From Methylococcaceae bacterium (GTDB taxonomy: Bacteria > Pseudomonadota > Gammaproteobacteria > Methylococcales > Methylomonadaceae): DNA of 8,177 nt. The translations under genes and the position numbers were made by a program. How positions within the stretch are numbered: the first letter of the stretch is position 1; every line of letters starts with the position of its first letter. The DNA is taken from positions 1 to 8,177 of the forward strand of contig JAUXDP010000141.1 of NCBI GenBank assembly GCA_030618325.1. The letters run 5' to 3'. A model generated the notes under the pieces. It was not told where the DNA came from, did no database searches, and worked only from the letters and a program-made list of their open reading frames with translations. Positions 1 through 5,467 of the stretch are shown one piece after another.

Positions 1-47
1 CTGAACGGAGAGGAGAGGCTATTTTTAACCAGTTGGCGTTTAGATAA
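1..47 (+). CDS. possible 3' end of an upstream gene
   Basis: Two plus-strand frames are open at the left edge. The frame starting at base 3 reads ERRGEAIFNQLAFR and stops at TAA 45-47. It is followed, 10 bases on, by a good ribosome binding site (AAGGA, 57-61) and an ATG at 70, which is how consecutive operon genes usually look. The competing frame starting at base 1 stays open to TAA 118-120 and would absorb that ATG as an internal codon. I prefer the first reading because of the Shine-Dalgarno arrangement, but only the C-terminal residues are present and no family can be recognised. Confidence 0.3.
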   Translation, partial: ERRGEAIFNQLAFR

Positions 48-69
48 AAAAACATTAAGGAACAACATC

Positions 70-275
70 ATGCCAATCAGCAAACGAAGAACCGGTTTGC
101 CAGGATCCGAATCTGAATAACACTGGTTTTAGCTCCTGTTTTCTTAGCGGTCTTCGTGGTAAAACAGGACATCAATGAAAAGAACGAGGGGGCCCGCGAC
201 CGGAATACCGACCTCGTTGGTATCGAAAGTGGGCTAAACGCCGTAATCAGGTCTTCCGTGAGATCGCTTCCATGA
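70..275 (+). pseudogene. small single-pass membrane protein frame, apparently frameshifted, overlapping moaA start
   Basis: ATG 70 has a well-placed AAGGA (57-61), but its frame ends after 16 codons at TAA 118-120 (MPISKRRTGLPGSESE). From base 117 a different frame is open for 52 codons to TGA 273-275. It encodes a hydrophobic run (ITLVLAPVFLAVFVV) followed by a charged segment (KQDINEKNEGARDRN), as in a membrane-anchored small protein. Its stop overlaps the moaA start as ATGA, the usual sign of translational coupling, yet this second frame has no ATG of its own. The simplest reading is one gene of about 68 codons, broken by a one-base change near 114-120 or affected by a sequencing error. 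A coding stretch that begins at a non-ATG codon is an alternative. Two local inverted repeats lie inside it (135-142 with 161-168, 183-189 with 212-218). I recognise no family. Confidence 0.35.
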
Positions 276-1261
276 CGCAACTGATCGATCCTTTTGGCCG
301 CAAAATTGAATACCTGAGGTTGTCGATAACGGATCGTTGCGATTTTCGCTGTGTGTATTGCATGTCAGAAGATATGACTTTCCTGCCACGCGCCCAGATT
401 TTAACATTGGAAGAGATTTTTACACTGGCCAAAGTCTTTTCCGAGCTAGGAGTCAATAAAATCAGAATTACTGGCGGTGAGCCTTTGGTTAGAAATGGAG
501 CTTTACAGTTAATAGAAAAATTAGGTCAATTACCAGGCTTGAACGAATTGGTAATGACGACTAACGGGTCGCAGCTTGATAAATTCGCAGAACCTCTGAT
601 GGCTGCTGGAGTGAAGAGACTAAATATCAGTCTTGATACCTTGAACGCAGAAAAATTCAGAACCATAACACGTAACGGTGATTTGAAAACTGTGATAAAG
701 GGAATTGATGCGGCAAAAAAAGCTGGATTTCAGCGATTAAAAATCAATGCTGTAATTTTAAAAGACCAGAACCATAATGAAATAATAGATCTGGTTCAAT
801 TTGCCATCGATCAAGGTATTGATATCAGCTTTATTGAAGAAATGCCTTTAGGAGTCGTGTCTGATCATGATCGGAGTGGCGCTTATTATTCCAGTGATCT
901 GATAAGACAGGATATAGAACAACAGTTTACCTTATTACCGTCCACAGAAAAAACGGGTGGGCCTTCCAATTATTTTCAGGTGCAGGGGGCTAAAACCCGA
1001 GTCGGTTTTATTTCACCCCATAGCCATAATTTTTGCAGTACTTGCAACCGCGTTAGGCTAACTGTGGAAGGACGCTTATTATTGTGTCTGGGCAATGAGC
1101 ATTCTGTAGATTTGAAGCAGGTGCTGCGAGCTAATCCCGGTAACGAAGAAATTATCAAGCAATCGATTATTAATTCTATGCAAATTAAACCAGAAAAACA
1201 TGAATTTGTATTAAGTGAACAGCCTGTAATTTTGCGGCATATGAATGTGACAGGCGGATAA
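272..1261 (+). CDS. moaA: GTP 3',8-cyclase MoaA (radical SAM, molybdenum cofactor biosynthesis)
   Basis: MoaA is a cytoplasmic radical SAM enzyme. It rearranges GTP to 3',8-cyclo-7,8-dihydro-GTP, which MoaC converts to cyclic pyranopterin monophosphate, the first stage of molybdopterin synthesis. The 329-residue protein has the family's usual length and all its hallmarks. The N-terminal CX3CX2C is at Cys23, Cys27 and Cys30 and binds the SAM-cleaving 4Fe-4S cluster. GGEP at 68-71 is the SAM amino-group motif. A second cluster motif lies at Cys255, Cys258 and Cys272 (CX2CX13C) and binds the substrate-side cluster. The C-terminus ends in Gly-Gly, the tail that reaches into the active site. ATG 272 gives the standard N-terminus (LIDPFGRKIEYLRLSITDRC). 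It has only a weak GAGA-type binding site at 260-263 and overlaps the stop of the preceding frame, so translation may be coupled. No other moa gene is in the window. The stop directly abuts the next ATG. Confidence 0.97.
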   Translation: MTQLIDPFGRKIEYLRLSITDRCDFRCVYCMSEDMTFLPRAQILTLEEIFTLAKVFSELGVNKIRITGGEPLVRNGALQLIEKLGQLPGLNELVMTTNGSQLDKFAEPLMAAGVKRLNISLDTLNAEKFRTITRNGDLKTVIKGIDAAKKAGFQRLKINAVILKDQNHNEIIDLVQFAIDQGIDISFIEEMPLGVVSDHDRSGAYYSSDLIRQDIEQQFTLLPSTEKTGGPSNYFQVQGAKTRVGFISPHSHNFCSTCNRVRLTVEGRLLLCLGNEHSVDLKQVLRANPGNEEIIKQSIINSMQIKPEKHEFVLSEQPVILRHMNVTGG

Positions 1262-1648
1262 ATGAAAAATATTTTATTAGTTTTACTCATTGCGTTATTC
1301 GTTAACGGCTGTGGAGGTACAGGAAAACAAAATATGCAACAACAAGAATTACTTCGTTTAATCGAGTTGAAGCAGGCGCCAGCCATCATTGATGTTCGCT
1401 CAGAGTCTGAATATTTAAGCAGTCATGTGCCAGGTGCGATCCATGTGCCATTCTGGGCTGCATTTTCGCCATCAGAACTGGAAAATAGAGAACCGACAGA
1501 TTTGCTAGTGCTTTACTGTCGGCATGGGCCGCGCGCGGGGATAGCGAAACTGGCTTTAATTCTTTCTGGGTTTGAAAACATTATTTACCTTGAAGGGCAT
1601 ATGAGTTCCTGGCTTAGCGCTGAATTACCTGTTGAAAAAAATGAATAG
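1262..1648 (+). CDS. rhodanese-domain lipoprotein
   Basis: This is a 128-residue single-domain rhodanese-like protein with a lipoprotein signal. A basic and hydrophobic leader (MKNILLVLLIALF) ends in V-N-G-Cys17. Asn at -2 is unusual but tolerated, and Gly at +2 does not suggest inner-membrane retention, so outer-membrane anchoring on the periplasmic side is inferred. Rhodanese features are Asp44-Val-Arg46 (the IIDVRSESEY motif), HVPGAIHVP at 55-63, and the active-site loop from Cys86 to Arg91 (CRHGPR), where Cys86 would carry the persulfide. The family transfers sulfane sulfur or acts in related thiol chemistry; the substrate here is unknown. The ATG follows the moaA stop with no spacer, and an AGG at 1252-1254 inside moaA can serve as binding site, so the two genes are almost certainly co-transcribed and coupled. 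The predicted periplasmic location argues against a direct role in molybdopterin sulfuration. Confidence 0.88.
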   Translation: MKNILLVLLIALFVNGCGGTGKQNMQQQELLRLIELKQAPAIIDVRSESEYLSSHVPGAIHVPFWAAFSPSELENREPTDLLVLYCRHGPRAGIAKLALILSGFENIIYLEGHMSSWLSAELPVEKNE

Positions 1649-1715
1649 GTTGTTTCTTTTTTGCAACAGTTGTAGTTTTTTTGGGTTTTGGCTAGGAATG
1701 GTAAAATAAATCTTC

Positions 1716-1721
1716 TATAAT
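1716..1721 (+). promoter_or_regulatory. putative -10 element for the DUF481 gene
   Basis: A perfect TATAAT lies 31 bases ahead of the preferred start of the DUF481 gene, in the 98-base gap after the rhodanese gene. The hexamer 17 bases upstream (TAGGAA, 1693-1698) matches the -35 consensus at only three of six positions. The site is therefore plausible but not strong by sequence alone. No clear terminator hairpin precedes it, so read-through from moaA is also possible. Confidence 0.4.
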
Positions 1722-1752
1722 CCATGCTTTATAACTTCTTTAGGGAATGGGG

Positions 1753-2754
1753 ATGAGAAAGATTAGTCAAATTATTGGCGCATTGGCCACAATTGTCAGT
1801 ATATCTGTACAAGCGGATGTGGTGCATTTGAGTAATGGTGATCAGGTTTCAGGTGAAATTAAAAAAATGGGCGCTAATAAAGTGGCGATTGAAACCAAAT
1901 ATGCTGGGGTAATTGAACTGAATTGGTCGGATATTGCTACTTTGACTACGGATGAGCAGGTATCTATATTGATGTCAGATGAGTCCAGAGTAGAAGGCAA
2001 GATAGCAAGCATTGAAAATGGGCAAATTAAGTTTGATGGAGGATCACCATCATCAATTAAGTTTTCTGATGTCTCAAAAATTCATCCGGGACCTCCAGGC
2101 GCCTATTTAGGCTCAGGCCATGTGCATGTTGGTGGTTTTCGCTCTCAAGGTAATACTGAAAAATATGCCCTTCATGCTGATATAGAGTACATCCTTCAAA
2201 ATGAAAAGAACCGCTATACTGCTGGTACTATTTATAATCTTGGTGCTGATAGTGGTAAGGAAAATGAAAATAACCTTCGTGTCTATGGAAAGTATGACAG
2301 GTTTATAGATAAGAATTGGTATGGCTATGTCAATAGCGATTTCACCAAAGACAGATTTCAAGACCTGGACTACCGAATCTATGGTGGTGCTGGTTTAGGC
2401 TACCAGTTTTGGGATGACGATACTAAGTATTTATCATTTGAAGCAGGTCCAGGCTATACCTATGAAAGTTTTAGAACTGGCGAAGACCGAAATTATGTAA
2501 CCGCCCGTTGGGCAGTGAAATTCCACTACTGGCTTATTGAAGACAGACTTCAGTTGTTTCACGATCATGAAGGTTTAATTTCTGTAGAAGATGTTGATGA
2601 TACATTGGTTAGAACCCGTACTGGTTTCAGAGTGCCTGTATATGAAGGCTTCGATCTGTTGGCGGAGTTTGATTATGACTATAAAAATAAACCTGCTGCA
2701 GGAAGCGAACAAGCAGATTATCGTTACATCGTAGGTATTGGATATGTTTTCTAA
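1753..2754 (+). CDS. DUF481 (YdiY-like) outer-membrane beta-barrel protein
   Basis: This is a secreted outer-membrane protein of the DUF481 family, which includes E. coli YdiY; the precise function of the family is poorly known. ATG 1753 is preferred over ATG 1747 because AGGGA (1742-1746) sits six bases before it and directly abuts the earlier one. This gives 333 residues. A signal peptide (MRKISQIIGALATIVSISVQA) is probably cut after Ala21. The N-terminal part, about residues 22-115, contains two similar segments with the pattern 'SNGDQVSGEI' and 'SDESRVEGKI', typical of the small beta domain that precedes the barrel in many DUF481 proteins. After PGPPGAYLGSG the rest is rich in aromatic and alternating residues (GGFRSQGNTEKY, RFIDKNWYGYVNSDF, YLSFEAGPGYTYE). 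It ends in Tyr-Val-Phe, the C-terminal aromatic signature recognised by the BAM machinery. It appears monocistronic, with its own likely -10 and a terminator just downstream. Confidence 0.9.
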   Translation: MRKISQIIGALATIVSISVQADVVHLSNGDQVSGEIKKMGANKVAIETKYAGVIELNWSDIATLTTDEQVSILMSDESRVEGKIASIENGQIKFDGGSPSSIKFSDVSKIHPGPPGAYLGSGHVHVGGFRSQGNTEKYALHADIEYILQNEKNRYTAGTIYNLGADSGKENENNLRVYGKYDRFIDKNWYGYVNSDFTKDRFQDLDYRIYGGAGLGYQFWDDDTKYLSFEAGPGYTYESFRTGEDRNYVTARWAVKFHYWLIEDRLQLFHDHEGLISVEDVDDTLVRTRTGFRVPVYEGFDLLAEFDYDYKNKPAAGSEQADYRYIVGIGYVF

Positions 2755-2794
2755 GTAAATGTAACAACTGGCGTATTTTTAGCCAAAACACACG

Positions 2795-2820
2795 AAAAGC
2801 CTCCAATCGGAGGCTTTTTT
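2795..2820 (+). terminator. intrinsic terminator after the DUF481 gene
   Basis: A 6-bp GC-rich stem, GCCTCC (2799-2804) with GGAGGC (2809-2814), encloses the loop AATC. It is flanked by AAAA and followed by six T residues. This is a textbook rho-independent terminator, 40 bases after the stop codon. The A and T flanks extend the stem to 10 bp and would give some activity in the reverse direction. Confidence 0.92.
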
Positions 2821-2951
2821 GTAGGTTTTTCCTCCAAATCTACTTCCTTAACCCTAAACACCAAAGTGTGCTTGCCAGTAATCCAACTGGTTATATACGT
2901 TCTTGTCCCCACATTTAATTTTTTTGTTGGCTATACTTCTATTTAGTATCT

Positions 2952-2978
2952 AAAACTGATGGAGTTTTCACCAGTTTT
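2952..2978. other. inverted repeat ahead of the ExeA-type gene
   Basis: AAAACTG (2952-2958) pairs with CAGTTTT (2972-2978). After one mismatch, 2960-2962 can also pair with 2968-2970, leaving a five-base loop. It lies 40 bases upstream of the ExeA-type start codon, in a 198-base stretch after the terminator in which I see no convincing promoter hexamers. It could be an operator or an mRNA leader hairpin. The sequence does not decide between these, and chance is possible. Confidence 0.3.
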
Positions 2979-3018
2979 CCAATAACAGGCTATGGGCAAG
3001 GTTATTCTTTAAATATAT

Positions 3019-3945
3019 ATGTACACCAATTTTTTTGGGATGGTTAAAAAGCCATTTTCTTTGATTCCAGACCCGGAATTTTTATTTTTAAGTGCCAAAC
3101 ACAAAAAGGCGTTAACAACGCTTCAGTATGGGCTGATGAGTCAAGCTGGGTTCACTGTGATCACCGGTGAGATCGGCTCAGGAAAGACGACATTAATACG
3201 CAGTTTACTCAGTAATTTCATGGAAGAGTGTGAGGTGGGTTTGATCACGAATACCCATAGCAGTTTTGGGGATTTATTAACCTGGATTTTAGGTGCATAC
3301 GATATAAAGAACGAAACAGCCAATAAAGCTGAGCGTTACAAAACGTTTGTTGAATTCATAACCCAGAAAAACAATGAGGGTAAAAGGGTAGTACTAATTG
3401 TCGATGAAGCACAGAATATGGATATTCAAACGTTGGAAGAGCTTAGGCTATTATCTAATATCAACGTCAATCAGGAAATAATGTTGCAACTGGTACTGGT
3501 CGGTCAGCCAGAACTGGTTGATAAACTAAACCGTCCAGAATTGGTTCAATTCGCACAGAGAATTTCTGTTGAATATCATCTGAATCCACTAAGTTTTGAA
3601 GAAACGGAAAGCTATATTATCTATCGCCTCAAAGTGGCTGGTGTAGATGATCCCATTTTTAGAAAATCCGCTGCTGCTGCTATTTATTACTACACAGCTG
3701 GTGTGCCTCGCTTGATTAATAATATATGCGACCTAGCATTGGTTTTTGCTTTTGCCAAGGATTCTAAACAAATAGGTTGGAAAATTATTATTGAAGTGGT
3801 GAATGAAAAAAAGACTGGCGGGATCAAGCGGTTCAAAGGCAAGCATGTCCCCAAGCCGGATTTAATTCAGCGTGCGGCTGAGGCCGAGCAGTTACGCCGA
3901 GCCATTTTGGAAAAAACTGATGTTGATATAGCTAAAACATTATAG
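3019..3945 (+). CDS. ExeA/XrtA-associated type AAA ATPase
   Basis: This is a cytoplasmic P-loop ATPase of the ExeA (general secretion pathway protein A) group, which also contains ATPases of PEP-CTERM/exosortase loci. The start MYTNFFGMVKKPFSLIPDPEF is the classic family N-terminus. Walker A is at residues 50-57 (GEIGSGKT) and Walker B at about 124-130 (VVLIVDE), followed by AQNM. LQLVLVGQPEL is the sensor-1 region and GVPRLINNICD the sensor-2/lid region. ExeA of Aeromonas is about 550 residues, with a membrane segment and a peptidoglycan-binding domain. This one has 308 residues and only a short basic, helical tail (RFKGKHVPKP... to IAKTL), so it is an ATPase-only form. No ExeB, secretin or exosortase gene is nearby, so a secretion role is an inference from the family. 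ATG 3019 fits the family start, but no Shine-Dalgarno is visible; the nearest AAGG (2998-3001) is 17 bases away. Confidence 0.85.
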   Translation: MYTNFFGMVKKPFSLIPDPEFLFLSAKHKKALTTLQYGLMSQAGFTVITGEIGSGKTTLIRSLLSNFMEECEVGLITNTHSSFGDLLTWILGAYDIKNETANKAERYKTFVEFITQKNNEGKRVVLIVDEAQNMDIQTLEELRLLSNINVNQEIMLQLVLVGQPELVDKLNRPELVQFAQRISVEYHLNPLSFEETESYIIYRLKVAGVDDPIFRKSAAAAIYYYTAGVPRLINNICDLALVFAFAKDSKQIGWKIIIEVVNEKKTGGIKRFKGKHVPKPDLIQRAAEAEQLRRAILEKTDVDIAKTL

Positions 3946-3946
3946 C

Positions 3947-3994
3947 GCACCTCTATTAATTCATACCTGCTCAGACATGAATGAATAGAGGTGC
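3947..3994. other. long imperfect stem-loop between the ATPase and Crp/Fnr genes
   Basis: GCACCTCTATT (3947-3957) is the exact reverse complement of AATAGAGGTGC (3984-3994). After one mismatch (3958 with 3983), ATTCAT (3959-3964) pairs with ATGAAT (3977-3982). The result is 17 base pairs around a 12-base loop. It starts two bases after the ATPase stop codon, where a terminator would lie, but has no T-tract on the 3' side. It may protect or end the upstream transcript, or be a regulatory element for the following regulator gene. Confidence 0.7.
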
Positions 3995-4077
3995 CCTATA
4001 GATATACCTGCATAATTCCGTTATATTGAGCTATTTTGGTTGCTGTTGATATGAGTAACAGCTATAGCGAGAAGAAG

Positions 4078-4737
4078 ATGGCTGAAAATGATGTGCTCTG
4101 GGAAAATCACTTTCCTCAGTTTTTTGAAAGTGACGACCCCAGTATAAAGCAGCTGATCAATGCTGCAAAAATGGTCAATATCTCTGCTGGGCAGCAAGTT
4201 TTTTATCCTGGGGCTGCTTGTGAAAATTATCTATTAATGTTGGATGGTAATATTAAAGCCCAACTAATCTCGGAAAATGGCCGGGAAGTTTTGCTTTACC
4301 ATGTTTTACCCGGCGACTCCTGTGTGTTAACAACATCTTGTCTACTGAGTGGCGAAGCCTATCCTGCAGAAGCTTTAACTGAACAAGACTCAACAGCTTT
4401 CGTTATTCCAGGCAAGAATTTCCATCAATGTCTGGCCGAATCCGTTTTTTTCAGGCAATTTGTCTTCCATAATTTCGCGTTACGTCTATCTTCAATTATC
4501 AACAGAATAGAGCAGGTTGTATTTAAACCGATTGATATTCGCTTAAGTAAGTTATTGTTGGCTTACAATGAAAAACAAATCAAAAAAACCCACCAGGATT
4601 TAGCTGCAGAGTTAGGGACGGCAAGGGAGGTTGTGTCTCGCAATTTAAAAAACTTTGAAATGCAAGGATGGGTATTGTTGCGACGCGGCACGATTGAAAT
4701 AATTGATCTGAAAGCTTTAAAAAAACTGGACTGCTAG
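4078..4737 (+). CDS. Crp/Fnr-family transcriptional regulator
   Basis: This is a DNA-binding regulator with an N-terminal cyclic-nucleotide-type beta-roll (about residues 25-115), a dimerisation helix (about 120-150) and a C-terminal winged helix (about 155-215). ATG 4078 gives 219 residues, normal for the family, and has a purine-rich GAGAAG run directly upstream. ATG 4051 and TTG 4036 are in frame but have no binding site. The helix-turn-helix is at about 171-193 (THQDLAAELGTAREVVSRNL), with the family's R-E-x-x-S-R recognition helix. The phosphate-binding stretch after Ser-Gly-Glu (91-93) lacks the Arg-Ser/Thr expected of a cAMP binder, and the four-cysteine N-terminal cluster of FNR is absent. 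The ligand is therefore unknown. Cys82 and Cys88 form a CX5C pair in the sensory domain, so thiol sensing is possible. The gene converges with the RAYT gene downstream. Confidence 0.9.
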   Translation: MAENDVLWENHFPQFFESDDPSIKQLINAAKMVNISAGQQVFYPGAACENYLLMLDGNIKAQLISENGREVLLYHVLPGDSCVLTTSCLLSGEAYPAEALTEQDSTAFVIPGKNFHQCLAESVFFRQFVFHNFALRLSSIINRIEQVVFKPIDIRLSKLLLAYNEKQIKKTHQDLAAELGTAREVVSRNLKNFEMQGWVLLRRGTIEIIDLKALKKLDC

Positions 4738-4759
4738 TATTCCGATTAAAGTCAGTAGT

Positions 4760-4798
4760 CCGTAGGTTGGGGAGAGGAACGAACCCCAACAATCAAGC
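4760..4798 (+). repeat. REP1: GTAG-type REP palindrome at the 3' end of the RAYT gene
   Basis: The stem GTTGGGG (4766-4772) with CCCCAAC (4784-4790) encloses an 11-base loop. It is preceded by the tetranucleotide GTAG (4762-4765), the foot that RAYT enzymes recognise in studied REPs. Bases 4762-4798 match REP3 (5406-5442) at 36 of 37 positions. The repeat tail covers the RAYT stop codon (TGA, 4793-4795 on the minus strand) and its final alanine codon. It also lies between two convergent genes, where the hairpin could help end both transcripts. Confidence 0.93.
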
Positions 4799-5323
4799 TT
4801 TGATTTCACCGAAATCACCTTCAACATCATCATGCGCCCAATCATTAGAAATGATTCCTTTTCGAATATATCGATGAATACTGGAATACGACCAATCCAC
4901 AGCTGAGCTGACATAGCCATGTTTTACCGGATTGAAATGGATGTAATTCACATGTTGTTCAAAGTCCTTATCATCGCGTATTAAATGTTCCCAATAACGC
5001 CGTTGCCAGATTCCCCGTTCAGATTTTTTCTGGCGACTAACAGAAATACGTTCATTTTTTGGCAATGCTCTTGAAAACCTTCGCTTGATTAGATTCCACC
5101 GCATCGGATAATTTGCATCATCTTTGGGAAGTTGCCACAAGGTATGTAAATGATCCGGTAAAACAACAATCGCAACAATATCAAAAGCATGGTCTTGTCT
5201 GGTTTTTTTAAACGCTAAACGCAATTCGTCAACATAATCGATGAGAAGTGATTGATTGCGTTCTGCTATATTAACGGTGAAAAAATAACACGCACCAGGA
5301 ACATTGGCTCGACGATATTGCAT
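4793..5323 (-). CDS. REP-associated tyrosine transposase (RAYT, Y1/TnpA_REP family)
   Basis: This is a single-domain HUH nuclease of 176 residues related to IS200/IS605 TnpA. Family members nick and rejoin single-stranded REP DNA through a 5'-phosphotyrosine bond. The N-terminus (MQYRRANVPGACYFFTVNIAERNQ) is typical. VVLPDHLHTLW holds the metal-binding His58-x-His60, and IWQRRYWEHLIRDDKDFEQHVNYIHFNPVKHG is split by the catalytic helix, with Tyr127 the likely nucleophile. Both key sites are intact and the frame is unbroken, so it may be active. AAGGA lies 12 bases before the ATG, a little far. The gene is bracketed by inverted REPs with outward GTAG feet (4760-4792 and 5351-5384), the standard arrangement of a RAYT with its cognate REPs. 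REP1 overlaps its stop codon. There are no IS-type cargo genes. Confidence 0.95.
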   Translation of the reverse strand: MQYRRANVPGACYFFTVNIAERNQSLLIDYVDELRLAFKKTRQDHAFDIVAIVVLPDHLHTLWQLPKDDANYPMRWNLIKRRFSRALPKNERISVSRQKKSERGIWQRRYWEHLIRDDKDFEQHVNYIHFNPVKHGYVSSAVDWSYSSIHRYIRKGIISNDWAHDDVEGDFGEIKA

Positions 5324-5350
5324 AGCTTTTTGTTTTCCTTACGTTATGGT

Positions 5351-5384
5351 GTTGTTGGGGTTCGTGCCTCTCCCCAACCTACGG
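5351..5384 (-). repeat. REP2: REP palindrome upstream of the RAYT gene, inverted relative to REP1
   Basis: On the minus strand this reads CCGTAGGTTGGGGAGAGG and continues through the same loop and closing stem as REP1. The only change over the shared core is A to C in the loop (base 5366 on the plus strand is G). The stem arms are 5354-5360 and 5372-5378, and the GTAG foot lies at 5379-5382 (CTAC on the plus strand). With REP1 it forms near-perfect terminal inverted repeats around the RAYT gene, about 625 bases end to end. Confidence 0.93.
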
Positions 5385-5404
5385 CCGAGAAAATATGACA
5401 GCAT

Positions 5405-5442
5405 GGTAGGTTGGGGAGAGGAACGAACCCCAACAACCAAGC
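5405..5442 (+). repeat. REP3: third REP copy, paired with REP2
   Basis: It has the same GTAG foot (5406-5409), stem arms (5410-5416 and 5428-5434) and tail as REP1, in the same orientation. It sits about 20 bases beyond REP2 in the opposite orientation, so the two form a BIME-like inverted pair. It starts about 25 bases downstream of the hsdS stop codon, where it could serve as a 3' stabilising or terminating structure for hsdMS mRNA. Confidence 0.92.
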
Positions 5443-5467
5443 CAATAAAGATAGATTTTAATCGCAC

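Noticed and set aside
35..242. Nine-base inverted repeat GGCGTTTAG (35-43) with CTAAACGCC (234-242).
   Set aside because: The arms are almost 200 bases apart, and a 9-base match in a region this size is not unlikely by chance.
121..271. Possible molybdenum-cofactor riboswitch in the moaA leader, given the inverted repeats at 135-168 and 183-218.
   Set aside because: I could not match the known Moco RNA conserved elements. The region also reads as protein in one frame with an ATGA link to moaA, which leaves no free leader.
976..1389. Minus-strand open frame of 137 codons across the end of moaA and the start of the rhodanese gene.
   Set aside because: It is antisense to two well-supported genes, crosses their junction, and resembles no protein family.
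4046..4059. FNR-box-like TTGAT at 4046-4050 before the regulator gene.
   Set aside because: Only the left half matches; the right half (GTAAC) does not fit ATCAA.
4036..4077. N-terminal extension of the Crp/Fnr protein from TTG 4036 or ATG 4051.
   Set aside because: Neither has a ribosome binding site, and the extra residues are low-complexity. ATG 4078 gives the normal family length and has purine-rich sequence ahead of it.
4760..5442. CRISPR-like array, because three similar palindromic repeats are present.
   Set aside because: The copies alternate in orientation, spacing is irregular (one gap holds a gene), and the GTAG foot plus adjacent RAYT identifies them as REPs.
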